Of a DNA stretch of 64,000 bases, positions 42,425 through 51,526 are shown in pieces. This DNA is from Bin87 sp034423575 (GTDB lineage: Bacteria; Chloroflexota; Dehalococcoidia; Lucifugimonadales; UBA3495). The stretch spans positions 1 through 64,000 of the forward strand of contig DAOUIF010000006.1 in NCBI GenBank assembly GCA_034423575.1, given 5' to 3'. Each line of letters begins with the position of its first letter. The first letter of the stretch is position 1. A program made the translations under genes and the position numbers. A model generated the notes under the pieces. The model was not told the DNA's origin, did no database searches, and saw only the letters and a list, made by a program, of their open reading frames with translations.

Positions 42425-43094
42425 CCGCGTACAAATCGCGGCGGATGAGGGAACCTGCCGCGTCATACGGGCCGGCGTGGTGGACTACCGGGAGGCGTGG
42501 GACTGGCAGGTCCACGTCGCCAACGGCGTCCGCGACGGGTCCCAGCCTGAAACGCTGCTGCTCCTGGAGCATCCTCACACCTACACCCGGGGTCGCCTCG
42601 CGCCCGACCACGACCTGCTGCTGGATGAGCCAACGCTGGCCGACCGGGGCATAGCCGTCGTCGAAACCGACCGGGGTGGCCTGATCACCTACCACGGCCC
42701 GGGTCAGCTGGTGGCCTATCCCATCATCCGGCTACGCGGCCGCGGCGGCCCCCACTGGTACGTGCGCACGCTGGAGAACGTCATCATCAACGTGCTGGCG
42801 GGATTCGGACTGGCTGCCACCACGGTCGAAGGACGCACCGGTGTCTGGACATCAGACGGCCTGCGCAAGATCGCGGCCATTGGCGTTAAGATCGCCGGCG
42901 GCGTCGCCTACCACGGCTTCGCCATCAACGTCGACCCCGACCTCGCCATGTTCGACGGCATAATCCCCTGCGGCATCACCGACCGCGCGGTGACGAGCAT
43001 GACTGCCGAGCTGGGACGGGCGGTGGATTTGGACGCGGTTGAGGTCAGCGTGGCACGAGTATTTTGTAGGCAGTTAGGATTGGTTTCTGTGTGA
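42402..43094 (+). CDS. lipB: Octanoyl-[acyl-carrier-protein]:protein N-octanoyltransferase
   Basis: A 230-residue LipB that moves octanoate from ACP onto E2 lipoyl domains. Conserved blocks: LLLEHPHTYTRGRLA, TDRGGLITYHGPGQLVAYPI, IGVKIAGGVAYHGFAINV with the catalytic Lys, and FDGIIPCGITDRAVTSM with the catalytic Cys. It overlaps the E2 gene by 23 bases, so production of its substrate domain and its enzyme is coupled. Position next to E2 supports lipoylation of this complex. LipA is not in the window. Confidence 0.93.
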   Translation: MATRPFTDRVQIAADEGTCRVIRAGVVDYREAWDWQVHVANGVRDGSQPETLLLLEHPHTYTRGRLAPDHDLLLDEPTLADRGIAVVETDRGGLITYHGPGQLVAYPIIRLRGRGGPHWYVRTLENVIINVLAGFGLAATTVEGRTGVWTSDGLRKIAAIGVKIAGGVAYHGFAINVDPDLAMFDGIIPCGITDRAVTSMTAELGRAVDLDAVEVSVARVFCRQLGLVSV

Positions 43095-43223
43095 ACGACG
43101 CATTCCCCTGCTACCCAATCTTCGAAACCGCACTCCGCCCCAAATGAACGGTGTACATCCCCAATATGATAGGGCCAACGGTCGCATCCTGGGTCCATAA
43201 TCGAGTGCCGCGAGGAGGGTTGC

Positions 43224-44585
43224 ATGAGCGCATTTTTGGTACAAGTCAACAAAGATGGCGGCTACGCTAACATCCAAAACAACTCGCTATACGAAAACCA
43301 TCTTTGGACTGTCAAACCCAGAGACACTGACCACGGCCAAGTGAAGGTCGGGGATGAATTGTTCATTTATTGCACTGGCAACGTACCCAAGCATGGGCGG
43401 TCACTGGCCTTCAAAGTAGCGGTGGAGGGCGTCAGTCATGACCACGTGACCTTCCAACTCGGCAAGACAGACTGGTTTCCGTACCCCCTGCGTCTCCCAA
43501 GCATCCGTGAGCTCGTTGCCCAGAACAGCCTTCCCAATCAGTTCAGCAAATGCGGCCAACAGGGTTTCAACATTGTCAGAATCGATACCCATTCTGCGGA
43601 CCAGTTGATGAGCTTGGTCACTGTAGGTTCGCCCGCTGCCGCCGATCCTGAAGCAACGTCGACAGTGACCGCTGAAGCAACGGTTCCAAGCCAATCAGAA
43701 AAATATACAGTCCAAAACATCATCGGTGAAGGATGCTTCTTCGACTTGCCTAGGCTGGAAGTCATGCTGCATCGCCTCCGCACCAAGCAGAACCTAATCC
43801 TGCAGGGCCCTCCCGGCACTGGCAAAACCTGGCTTGCCAAGCGGCTGGCCTACGCCCTCATCGGCAGCAAGGACGACAGTAAAGTTCGCCCGGTGCAGTT
43901 TCACCCTAACCTCTCCTACGAGGATTTTGTGCGAGGTTGGCGACCCCAGGGCAACGGACAGCTTGAGTTGGTAGATGGTCCATTCCTCCAGGTAGTGGAG
44001 GATGCGAGGAGCCATCCTAACAACGACTACGTAATCGTCATCGAGGAGATAAACCGGGGCAATCCGGCATCGATTTTCGGCGAGATGCTCACGCTGCTGG
44101 AGGCGGACAAGCGCAACCCTGATGAAGCCCTGGCTCTGGCCTACCCCCGTAAACCTGGCGAACGAGTCTACATCCCGCCTAATGTGTACGTCATCGGCAC
44201 GATGAACCTGGCCGACCGTTCGTTGGCGATGGTCGACCTAGCGTTGCGCCGCCGCTTTGCATTCTTCGATTTGGAGCCGATGCTGAACGATACCTGGCGC
44301 GAATGGGTGAACGAGCAATGCGGCATTGAAAACGCGTTCCTCGACGGCATCGCCCAGCGCATCGATGCGCTGAACGAGGAAATCGCCGCCGACCGCAACC
44401 TGGGCCGTCAGTTTCGCATCGGCCACAGCTTCGTGACGCCTCCGCCTGGTACTTCAATCGAGGACCCCGACGAATGGTTTGCCCAGGTAGTGGAAACCGA
44501 GATCGTCCCGCCGCTGCACGAGTACTGGTTCGACGACCCTGACAGGGTCACCGCGGCCCGAACCGGGTTGTTGGGTACCGCATGA
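43224..44585 (+). CDS. EVE-domain McrB-type AAA+ GTPase
   Basis: A 453-residue fusion. Residues 1-130 form an EVE-type (PUA-like) domain that reads modified bases: MSAFLVQVNKDGGYANIQNN, NHLWTVKPRDTDHGQVKVGD and ELFIYCTGN. After a linker comes an McrB AAA+ motor with Walker A GPPGTGKTWLAKRL (about 195), PNLSYEDFVRGWRP, Walker B YVIVIEEINRGNPASIFGEM and the McrB signature GTMNLADRSLAMVDLALRRR. GAGGAGG precedes the ATG. With McrC it should form a modification-dependent restriction system. Confidence 0.9.
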   Translation: MSAFLVQVNKDGGYANIQNNSLYENHLWTVKPRDTDHGQVKVGDELFIYCTGNVPKHGRSLAFKVAVEGVSHDHVTFQLGKTDWFPYPLRLPSIRELVAQNSLPNQFSKCGQQGFNIVRIDTHSADQLMSLVTVGSPAAADPEATSTVTAEATVPSQSEKYTVQNIIGEGCFFDLPRLEVMLHRLRTKQNLILQGPPGTGKTWLAKRLAYALIGSKDDSKVRPVQFHPNLSYEDFVRGWRPQGNGQLELVDGPFLQVVEDARSHPNNDYVIVIEEINRGNPASIFGEMLTLLEADKRNPDEALALAYPRKPGERVYIPPNVYVIGTMNLADRSLAMVDLALRRRFAFFDLEPMLNDTWREWVNEQCGIENAFLDGIAQRIDALNEEIAADRNLGRQFRIGHSFVTPPPGTSIEDPDEWFAQVVETEIVPPLHEYWFDDPDRVTAARTGLLGTA

Positions 44586-45712
44586 CCACCGTGATGGCAA
44601 CCGCCGCTGCCGGCTTCATCGGTCGGATCCCGGTACGCAACATCTGGCTGCTCCTCCTGTACGCCTCCCGACTGTACCGGGAACTTCCGCAGGCCCAGCG
44701 CGTCGAGCTGGAGGAAGCGCCGGACGACATACCGGAATTGGTGGCTGAACTCCTCGCCAGCGCCGTGGAACGCCGAATGCGGCGCAACCTCAGCGTGGGC
44801 TACCGCCGGCGAGCCGACGTTTTCAACCGCGTGCGCGGACGGATCGACCTGCTAAGAACCGAACGGGGGCAATTGCTGCAACGCGGTCAGGTGGCGTGCG
44901 CATTTGACGATCTCACCATCGACACGCCCCGCAACCGGTGTGTCAAGGAAGCTCTGCTGCTGCTGGCCAGGATCGTCAAGCGGGAGCCGCTGGAGCGCAG
45001 GTGCCGCGAACTGACCGCAAGGCTCGGCCTGGCGGGCGTCCAGAGTGAGCCCGACGCCCGTCGGGTCAGCAGCCATATCCTGCGCACCGGCGCGGGATGG
45101 ACTGACGCCGAGGAGCGCCGCATGCTGGCAGCCGCGCAGTTGGCGCTTGACCTGGCTATCCCCACCGAGCAATCGGGCAACGCGCTGCTGGCGATGGCGG
45201 ACCGCGATGCCAACCCGGGTTGGAAACTGTACGAGTACGCAGTGGCCGGGTTCTACGAAGCGGTTTTGCAGGATCGGGGTTGGGCTGTATACCATGGGCG
45301 CCGCATGAACTGGCACATGGACGAGGCCGAACCGAGTGTGCGCGATTTGATGCCCCAGATGATCACGGACATTACACTGGAGAGACGTCCAGGCGCGAGT
45401 GCCGCAAACGGCCACCGTGTGGTCATTGACACCAAGTTCATGTCCCCAGTGACCTCCGGGCAGCAGGGCAAACAGACTTTCAGGTCAGGCAACATCTACC
45501 AGATGTACGCCTACCTGCGGTCGCAGGAAAACACCGGCGATCCGCTGTGGCGCACTGCAACCGGCGTGCTGCTCTACCCTTCCCTCGGCGTGTCCTACGA
45601 CCAAGCAGCGACCATCCAGGGCCACCGGATCCGCTTCGCTACGGTCGACCTCGCCGCCGAAACAAAAAGGATCCGCGAGCAATTGCTGCGGATAGCGGAC
45701 GAGGTGTCGTAG
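44582..45712 (+). CDS. mcrC: McrC-family 5-methylcytosine-dependent restriction subunit
   Basis: A 376-residue McrC homologue, the nuclease partner. The N-terminal IRNIWLLLLYASRLYRELPQ is typical. The PD-(D/E)XK-like core is HRVVIDTKFMSPVTSGQQG followed by SGNIYQMYAYLRSQE, which supplies the D, E-type and K ligands. The ATG overlaps the McrB stop by 4 bases. Together they would cut DNA with modified cytosines, as in Type IV restriction. Confidence 0.88.
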   Translation: MTTVMATAAAGFIGRIPVRNIWLLLLYASRLYRELPQAQRVELEEAPDDIPELVAELLASAVERRMRRNLSVGYRRRADVFNRVRGRIDLLRTERGQLLQRGQVACAFDDLTIDTPRNRCVKEALLLLARIVKREPLERRCRELTARLGLAGVQSEPDARRVSSHILRTGAGWTDAEERRMLAAAQLALDLAIPTEQSGNALLAMADRDANPGWKLYEYAVAGFYEAVLQDRGWAVYHGRRMNWHMDEAEPSVRDLMPQMITDITLERRPGASAANGHRVVIDTKFMSPVTSGQQGKQTFRSGNIYQMYAYLRSQENTGDPLWRTATGVLLYPSLGVSYDQAATIQGHRIRFATVDLAAETKRIREQLLRIADEVS

Positions 45713-45720
45713 GGGTTACG

Positions 45721-46500
45721 CTAGCTGAATCTCGGTGGCCGGTCGGTGCTGCCGGCGTCGTCGTCAGCCGGCGGCGCGTCGTCGCGGAGACTGCGGCGGC
45801 GCGAGCGCGGGCTGCGCTCGGGTGGCGGATCGGGTTCGGCCGGGGCGGTCGGCTCAGCCTCGACGCTCTCGGCTGCAGCCGGTTCGGGACTGGCCTCGTT
45901 GGCGGGCTGAGCGCCGTTGGCAGCCGTGGACTCCACCACGTCGGGCGCGGCTTGGCCCGGTTCGGGCTCTTCCGGCGGGGGCGCATACTGCGGGTAGGCG
46001 CGGCGGAAGTCAGCCAGAGCCCCATCCAGGTACCGGTGCATCTCTTCCGGCTCACGCACCTGCAATGGGATGCGACGCCGATTCATGGTGTACACGCGCA
46101 GCGGGTCGCCCATGAAGCCCCGGTCGCTCACCACCTCGCGGATGTCGCTGAAGTGGATCGTGCGTCGTCTGGGCGTGCCGAACATGATGATCAACGCGTC
46201 CGAATAGACCCGGTACTGACGCGGCGACGTCAGCCACGAGTAGGCGCCAACGCCCAGTCCCACGACTATCAGCAGCCAGGCGCCGCTGCCACCGCTGCGC
46301 CTGGGGGCGGGCGTTTCGCCCTCTCCGCCCGACTCCTGGGTCTGCGCCGCCGGCTCGGCAGGGACGTCATCCCCACGGCGCGCGTCGGTGAACAGTTGGT
46401 ACAGGCCGAACAGGATGACGGCGGCGGCGAGGATCAGGGTGAGGTTGAATCTCACCCGACTGGGCGCCCAGTAAATCAGTGTCGTCTCGGGCTGCTGCAT
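45721..46500 (-). CDS. Membrane protein with PH-like domain
   Basis: A 259-residue protein with two membrane segments: FNLTLILAAAVILFGLYQLF near the N-terminus and WLLIVVGLGVGAYSWL at about residue 75, with a Pro/Glu-rich loop between them. After them a PH-like barrel of about 80 residues (RQYRVYSDALIIMFGTPRRR, TIHFSDIREVVSDRGFMGDP) is followed by a long acidic Pro/Ala-rich tail ending in an RRRSLRDD stretch. The function is unknown. It converges with mcrC by 8 bases. Confidence 0.65.
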   Translation of the reverse strand: MQQPETTLIYWAPSRVRFNLTLILAAAVILFGLYQLFTDARRGDDVPAEPAAQTQESGGEGETPAPRRSGGSGAWLLIVVGLGVGAYSWLTSPRQYRVYSDALIIMFGTPRRRTIHFSDIREVVSDRGFMGDPLRVYTMNRRRIPLQVREPEEMHRYLDGALADFRRAYPQYAPPPEEPEPGQAAPDVVESTAANGAQPANEASPEPAAAESVEAEPTAPAEPDPPPERSPRSRRRSLRDDAPPADDDAGSTDRPPRFS

Positions 46501-46656
46501 ACCGTATTCGCACCTGCCTGCCTTGGTCGGTTATCGTAGCGCACGTGGGACATCCGGCCATCCGTGCGACGCCGGATATCTTACCACACGGCTCCTGCAC
46601 ATTTCCGTGGCGCGTCTTTGGAAGCCCCGGCCGGAGTAGCCATAAACCGATCTTGC

Positions 46657-46685
46657 TTGACCCGTTGGGGTGTTGGTGCCAGAAT
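46657..46685 (+). promoter_or_regulatory. Candidate promoter of the FAH-family gene
   Basis: TTGACC (46657-46662), 17-base spacer and CAGAAT (46680-46685). The ATG at 46739 has a near-perfect AGGAGG at 46725-46730. Confidence 0.4.
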
Positions 46686-46738
46686 TGACGCCGGCAATAC
46701 GGATACCACCACTCACCGCACTACAGGAGGCGACGGAC

Positions 46739-47524
46739 ATGCTGATTTGCAGGTTTCGCACGGGAGATCGGGAAGCCCACGGCATCGTTGACGGCGACAC
46801 CGTCGTGGAAGTCCAGGGAGGTTTGTTCGACGGCCTCAAGGAGTCGGGCAGCAAGTACGCGTTGAGTTCGGTCAAGCTGCTGCCGCCGGTGATCCCGCCC
46901 ACCTTCTACGCCGCCGGCATCAACTTCCCCGAGCACGTGACCTGGGCGGCTCACATGCGCGGCGAGGAACCCAACCTGCCCAAGAAGGCCGACGTGGGAT
47001 ACCGCGCCGTCAACGCCCTCACCGGCCAGGGCGACCCGATCATGGTGCCCGCCGACGCCACCGAGGAGCTGCAGTACGAGGGCGAGGTCGTGGTGGTCAT
47101 CGGCAAGGAGTGCCGCAACGTCAGCCAGGACGAAGCCCTGGACTATGTGCTTGGCTACACCATCGGCAACGACGTCAGCGAACGCTACTGGCAGCGCAAC
47201 GACCGCACCATGTGGCGCGCCAAGAACACCGACACCTTCAAGCCCATGGGACCCTGGATCGCCACCGGGCTTGACCCCGACGAGCTCCACGTCACCATCC
47301 AGGTCAACGAGCGCGTGGTTGGAGAGTACGATCTCAACACCGCCATCTTTGGCGTCCGCGAGTACATCAGCGACATGAGCAAGTACCTCACGCTGGTCCC
47401 GGGAGACGTCCTCTGGATGGGCACCGACGGCGCCACCGAAAACATGAAGGACGGCGACGTCTGCGACATCACGGTCAACGGAATCGGCACGCTGAGCAAC
47501 CCGGTGGTGTGGGGCAAAGCCTGA
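46739..47524 (+). CDS. Fumarylacetoacetate hydrolase (FAH)-family protein
   Basis: A 261-residue FAH-superfamily enzyme. Metal and catalytic motifs: FYAAGINFPEHVTWAAH, ELQYEGEVVVVIGKECRNV (the E-x-E ligand pair), YTIGNDVSERYWQRNDRTMW and GVREYISDMSKYLTLVPGD. It could be a hydrolase of a carbon-carbon bond in a 2-oxoacid, an oxaloacetate decarboxylase or an isomerase of meta-cleavage type. AGGAGG upstream of ATG 46739 decides the start over the in-frame GTG/ATG at 46670. Confidence 0.88.
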   Translation: MLICRFRTGDREAHGIVDGDTVVEVQGGLFDGLKESGSKYALSSVKLLPPVIPPTFYAAGINFPEHVTWAAHMRGEEPNLPKKADVGYRAVNALTGQGDPIMVPADATEELQYEGEVVVVIGKECRNVSQDEALDYVLGYTIGNDVSERYWQRNDRTMWRAKNTDTFKPMGPWIATGLDPDELHVTIQVNERVVGEYDLNTAIFGVREYISDMSKYLTLVPGDVLWMGTDGATENMKDGDVCDITVNGIGTLSNPVVWGKA

Positions 47525-47545
47525 TTGAGACGACTTTCTGAAAGC

Positions 47546-47562
47546 GGTAGGGGCGAATAATT
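47546..47562. repeat. Half-copy of the GGGGCGAAT repeat
   Basis: GGTAGGGGCGAATAATT followed by TGTTACC, the left half of the palindromic repeat that occurs intact three more times between 50.3 and 55.4 kb. Confidence 0.5.
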
Positions 47563-47600
47563 GTTACCTCCTGCCTCGTTTGCCTAGTCGCCGGCAGATC

Positions 47601-48434
47601 ATGACCACCTCCGGCGACACTCTGGTATGCTCCCGGTGCGGCGCAAGCCACGCTGCCGAGCACCGCTTCTGCGGAGCCTGCGGCGCCGAGCTCCATCCCC
47701 CCGGACCGGCGCCGGCCACCGCCGCCGAGATTGACCGGCTGGCCGGCGCTCCGTACACGCCCGAAGTTGACGCTGCCACGCCACGCAGCGCCCCGATGGC
47801 TTCGGACCCTGCCTACGCCGGGCCAAGGGACGACGCCTTCCCGTATTACATCCCTCCCGGACGCATCGTCGCCTTGACGGTGCTCAGCTCGGGTCTCTAC
47901 ATCTTCTACTGGATGTTTGCCACGTGGCGTCAATACCGGGAGCACACGGGTGAAATCGCCTTTCCGGTGATGCACGCGCTGTCACTCCTGGTGCCGATTT
48001 ACCAGTTCTTTCGACTCCACGCCCACATGCGGGTGTACCAGGAGTTGATGGAGCAGCGGGGCGTCCCGACGACGCTCAGCCCGGCCCGCATCGTGCTGAT
48101 ATATTTCGGTGTGGTCCTCCTGGGGATGGTGTCCTTCATCATGCCGGCCGAGGAGCCCCTGACGACGTCCCAGCAGGCGGCATACATCGCCATCAACGTC
48201 GGTCAGGTCACGCTGTTGTCCTGGATACTCTGGCACGCGCAAACCAACATCAACCGGTTCTGGCAGCACCGGCTGGGTGTCAGGCTGGGCTGGATGCCCC
48301 TGAGCGTCGCCGAAATTGCGGTGGTCGCCGTGGGGCTGATACTCGGTTGGGGAATGCTGGTAATCATCCTGATCGACCCGTCATTATTGAACGTCGGCGT
48401 CGAGGTGCCTGCCGGAACGGGTACTTCGCCATAG
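47601..48434 (+). CDS. Zinc-ribbon DUF4234-type membrane protein
   Basis: A 277-residue protein. It opens with a four-Cys zinc ribbon (LVCSRCGASHAAEHRFCGAC) and a short linker, then a DUF4234-like membrane region. Membrane segments are IVALTVLSSGLYIFYWMFAT, VMHALSLLVPIYQFFRLHAH, IVLIYFGVVLLGMVSFIM, IAINVGQVTLLSWILW and VAEIAVVAVGLILGWGMLVI. Function is unknown. An earlier ATG exists at 47580, but the ribbon begins right after the ATG at 47601. Confidence 0.7.
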   Translation: MTTSGDTLVCSRCGASHAAEHRFCGACGAELHPPGPAPATAAEIDRLAGAPYTPEVDAATPRSAPMASDPAYAGPRDDAFPYYIPPGRIVALTVLSSGLYIFYWMFATWRQYREHTGEIAFPVMHALSLLVPIYQFFRLHAHMRVYQELMEQRGVPTTLSPARIVLIYFGVVLLGMVSFIMPAEEPLTTSQQAAYIAINVGQVTLLSWILWHAQTNINRFWQHRLGVRLGWMPLSVAEIAVVAVGLILGWGMLVIILIDPSLLNVGVEVPAGTGTSP

Positions 48435-48588
48435 TCTTGATCCTCATGCCGCCGGGTCATTGGGTCCGTAGCGACCGGGCCCGTCCGCAAACGCCAATAC
48501 CAACCATCCATAATTTCCGGCAAGCCAGCGCCGTTGCTCCGTCGCTGCACAGCCCGGCCGTCGGGCCGTTGCATTGCCCAGGGAGATA

Positions 48589-48681
48589 ATGCCCTTTTTC
48601 TGGCCGATACCGGTGTTCGCTGCCTACTTCGCGATGCTCATCGCCGTCACGGTTGCCGGCGCTCGCCGCATGGGCAGCTAA
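48589..48681 (+). CDS. Possible 30-residue membrane peptide
   Basis: ATG at 48589 with GGGAG five bases before it encodes MPFFWPIPVFAAYFAMLIAV and a short basic end (TVAGARRMGS). It is a single hydrophobic segment with a positively charged C-terminus. It overlaps the stop of the opposing USP gene by 4 bases. Too short to be found by similarity, it could be genuine or chance. Confidence 0.4.
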   Translation: MPFFWPIPVFAAYFAMLIAVTVAGARRMGS

Positions 48682-49613
48682 CGGATTGCCAGCACCGGGG
48701 CGTTGGAATGGCGAATCACCCGGTCCGCCACGCTGCCCATCATCAGGCGTCCCAGTCCGCCGCGGCCGTGGGTGGTCATCACAACCAGCGACGACTGCGT
48801 GCTGGCCCGTTCCACGATGGTTTGCGCCGCGTCGTCGCTCACTATATGCTCGACGGTTGTCTCGATCTGACGGTCGGCTGCAATGCGGTCCTTGACGTCG
48901 GCCAGGTAAGCGGCGGCTGTTGCCGCATCCTCCGCCAACAGCTCTGACGGAGTGGCCAGGTGGAAGGTCTGCGCCGTTCCCGGCGGCGGGGCAATCATGC
49001 TGATCCGGTGCCGGTAGTGCCCCTCGGTTGGCGTGACCCGCAGCGCCACGATGTTGGCCGACAGCGCCGTCGCCACACCAACGGCATGAGGTATGGCCAA
49101 CTCGGACAGCGCGGAACCGTCCAGCGGGACAACTACCGTCTGCAATGATGCCTCGGACACCGGCCCTCCCCGGTCGGCGGCCCGCACCATGAGCAGGGGG
49201 TTGTGGATAGTATGAAGTACCTTGTCGGCAACGCTCCCCAGCGCCCACCGCGAAATGCCGCCGCGTCCGTGGGTGGACATCATCACCAGCGCCGTGGGGT
49301 CAATGCCCGCTTGCGCTGCGATTACGTCGGCCGCCTGCCCCAGTTCCACAGCAATGCCCACCACGCACCCCGCAGACTCCAGACGCTGGCGCGCCGGCAT
49401 CAGAGATTGTACTGCCCGTTCCCTGCCGATGCGCTCCAGATGCGCCCTTATGGTTACGTATTCCCGCGAGCCCTGCAGGGCGGTCATCAAGATATCGAAA
49501 GCCTGCACCAGTTCCACCGGCACAGACAGCGCGCCGGCAAACAACTCCGTGTAGGGCAGAACCTGTTCGGCCAGTTCCGACCCGTCCAGGGGAACGATTA
49601 TCTCTGGGTACAT
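48678..49613 (-). CDS. Tandem universal stress protein (UspA)
   Basis: A 311-residue protein with two Usp domains. Domain 1 starts EIIVPLDGSELAEQVLPYTE and ends with the ATP-binding loop MMSTHGRGGISRWALGSVAD; domain 2 starts VVVPLDGSALSELAIPHAVG and ends VMTTHGRGGLGRLMMGSVAD. Both keep the G-2x-G-9x-G(S/T) nucleotide motif. The start MYPEIIVPLDG at 49613 is preferred over an upstream 12-residue extension. Confidence 0.9.
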   Translation of the reverse strand: MYPEIIVPLDGSELAEQVLPYTELFAGALSVPVELVQAFDILMTALQGSREYVTIRAHLERIGRERAVQSLMPARQRLESAGCVVGIAVELGQAADVIAAQAGIDPTALVMMSTHGRGGISRWALGSVADKVLHTIHNPLLMVRAADRGGPVSEASLQTVVVPLDGSALSELAIPHAVGVATALSANIVALRVTPTEGHYRHRISMIAPPPGTAQTFHLATPSELLAEDAATAAAYLADVKDRIAADRQIETTVEHIVSDDAAQTIVERASTQSSLVVMTTHGRGGLGRLMMGSVADRVIRHSNAPVLAIR

Positions 49614-49645
49614 CGTCAGCAGATTCGGTGCGGCGCAGCCGGCGA

Positions 49646-50266
49646 TCATACTCCGAGGGCAACCTGCACCATCCGCTTCTCCAACGCCAACGCCATCTCG
49701 GTGGCCAGCGGCGTGCGGTCATGCTCGCCGATGGAACCCACAAAGGCCACGCCCAGCAGACGGCCCACGCGGAAGTCGATCACCGTGGAGGACAGCAGAC
49801 CCGCCGGGCCTCCCTGCAGCACGTACAGCCCCACCGACTCGTCGTAGAAACCGCCGGTTTCGATCTTCTGCACCGACACGATCTGCTGGCCGGAGCCGAC
49901 GCTCTCGCCCACGTTGTCCTCAAAATCCTTGACGAAGATATCAGACATCCAGCCCGACACCTGGTCCGGGTTTTCGAACAGGTGGACCACCGTGGCGCCC
50001 ACGAAATCGACCCCGCTGGCTGGCGACACATCCGAGGTGGGGACGAACTCCCGCATGAACCCGCCGATGCGTCCCGCGTTGCGAAAACGGTCGGCCGTGC
50101 TGCCCTTGAAGCCGTTCTCCGCCATCTCCTGATTGTCCAGCGGGCCGCTCCTGGCCAGTTGGTATCCGAGCAGAGATTCGGGCAAATCGGCGGCTTCAAG
50201 GGTCATGTATTCCAGGTCGGCCTCGCCGACGCGGAAGGTAGCGTTCCACAACGGGTTGGTTGACAC
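49646..50266 (-). CDS. Conserved hypothetical protein
   Basis: A 206-residue cytoplasmic-looking protein without signal or membrane segments that I do not recognise. It has PLWNATFRVGEADLEYMTLE, SGVDFVGATVVHLFENPDQV and IETGGFYDESVGLYVLQGGP. The start GTG at 50266 has GGAGG nine bases upstream, better than the TTG at 50338, which lies inside a palindromic repeat. The USP gene follows 32 bases later in the same direction. Confidence 0.65.
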   Translation of the reverse strand: MSTNPLWNATFRVGEADLEYMTLEAADLPESLLGYQLARSGPLDNQEMAENGFKGSTADRFRNAGRIGGFMREFVPTSDVSPASGVDFVGATVVHLFENPDQVSGWMSDIFVKDFEDNVGESVGSGQQIVSVQKIETGGFYDESVGLYVLQGGPAGLLSSTVIDFRVGRLLGVAFVGSIGEHDRTPLATEMALALEKRMVQVALGV

Positions 50267-50307
50267 GGTTCGATCCCTCCGGTGGTCTGTCTGGTGCCGT
50301 GCATCAC

Positions 50308-50335
50308 GCAGGGGCGAATAATCATTCGCCCCTGC
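50308..50335. repeat. GGGGCGAAT palindromic repeat, copy 2
   Basis: Twelve-base perfect arms GCAGGGGCGAAT and ATTCGCCCCTGC around AATC. It shares its core with the copies at 53349-53371 and 55347-55376. It separates two minus-strand genes. Confidence 0.75.
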
Positions 50336-50362
50336 CAAGCGGGCCTGCCGGTTGAGCCGTGT

Positions 50363-51442
50363 TCAGGCCGCAATCATGGGATACACGTGGCGGCCGCGGG
50401 ACATCTCCACCGGCACGTCAGTCCGGGTCCATTCGTTGCCGCCGTCGTTGCTGCAATAGACGTGGCCGTCACGGTCGCAGCAGTAGACGTTGCGCGGCGC
50501 GTTCCGGTCGATGGCGATCTGGAACATCCGGGCCGGGGCCACCTCACCGATGTCCACGCGCTCCCAGGTCTCGCCGGCGTCGGTGGACCGGACCAGCACG
50601 CCGGCGTCAACGGTGCCGGCCGGTGCGCTGCCCCCGCCGGCTCCCGCCGCCAGGTACATGCGGTTGGGGTCGGTCGGGTCGACGACCAGGTCGCGACAGT
50701 AGCTGCCGCCCTCGAACATCTCCTCGATGGGCACAAACTCCCAGGACTCCCCGCGCTCCCGGCTGCGGAACATGGCCAACTGGGTGATGATGTAAACCAG
50801 GCCGGGCTTGGAGGGGTTGACCTGCACTCCATGGAGGTCCACCGGTCCCAGGCGGGTGTAGTGCCCGTCGGTGATGCAGGACCAGTTGTCCCCACCGTCC
50901 CGGGATGCGATGAGGCCGCCCACTTCGATTGCCCCATATACGTCGTCGGGATGGGCCGGGTCGATGCTGATGCCGATCACGCGCTTGCAGATTTCGTGGG
51001 GGTTCATGGTGATGTGCGGATGGACCAGCCCTTCGGTGTTCATCTGTTGCCAGGTGTTGCCGCCGTCGTTGGACCGGCACACGCGGCCCGCGTCGTAGCC
51101 GGCAAACATGATCGACGAGTCGTTGGGGTGAGCCGCCAGGGACCACACGTCGCCGCTGAGGGTGTCGGTGCGGCGCCAGTTCTCACCCCGGTCGTCGCTG
51201 CGATACACGCCGTCCTGGGTTCCGGCGAAAATCGTCGCCGGCTGGTCGGGATGGCCCAGCAGGGCGCGGACCTGGGGGTCTGCGGGCAGGCCGTTCTCGA
51301 TGCAAGCCCATTCGGATTGGCCCTCGGTGAGCCGGTACATGCCGCCCTCGCCCAGCGGAGTGCCTTCAGCGCCGATGATCAGGGCGCTCTCGCCGGCCAG
51401 GCCGACGTATACGTTGGTGTTGTGCGCGGTCGCGGTTGTCAT
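50363..51442 (-). CDS. BNR/VPS10-type beta-propeller protein
   Basis: A 359-residue propeller made of sialidase-like (BNR) blades with the Asp-box pattern: DDRGENWRRTD, NDGGNTWQQMN, DGGDNWSCI, RERGESWEFV, TDAGETWERVD and NDGGNEWTRTD. Similar repeats occur in plant-type Ycf48-like and VPS10-like propellers; enzymatic sialidase residues are not evident. There is no signal peptide, so a cytoplasmic site is likely. GGAGATTAGGCA precedes the ATG. Confidence 0.82.
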   Translation of the reverse strand: MTTATAHNTNVYVGLAGESALIIGAEGTPLGEGGMYRLTEGQSEWACIENGLPADPQVRALLGHPDQPATIFAGTQDGVYRSDDRGENWRRTDTLSGDVWSLAAHPNDSSIMFAGYDAGRVCRSNDGGNTWQQMNTEGLVHPHITMNPHEICKRVIGISIDPAHPDDVYGAIEVGGLIASRDGGDNWSCITDGHYTRLGPVDLHGVQVNPSKPGLVYIITQLAMFRSRERGESWEFVPIEEMFEGGSYCRDLVVDPTDPNRMYLAAGAGGGSAPAGTVDAGVLVRSTDAGETWERVDIGEVAPARMFQIAIDRNAPRNVYCCDRDGHVYCSNDGGNEWTRTDVPVEMSRGRHVYPMIAA

Positions 51443-51526
51443 TGCCTAATCTCCTGGAGGGGTGTGCGGGATGTGGTTTTGAAGATTGTTGGGGGAACGG
51501 TGCGGCTTGTCAAGGGTAAATCAAGG

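Noticed and set aside
43095..43223. tRNA or small RNA in the lipB-mcrB gap
   Set aside because: No cloverleaf or recognisable structure could be built.
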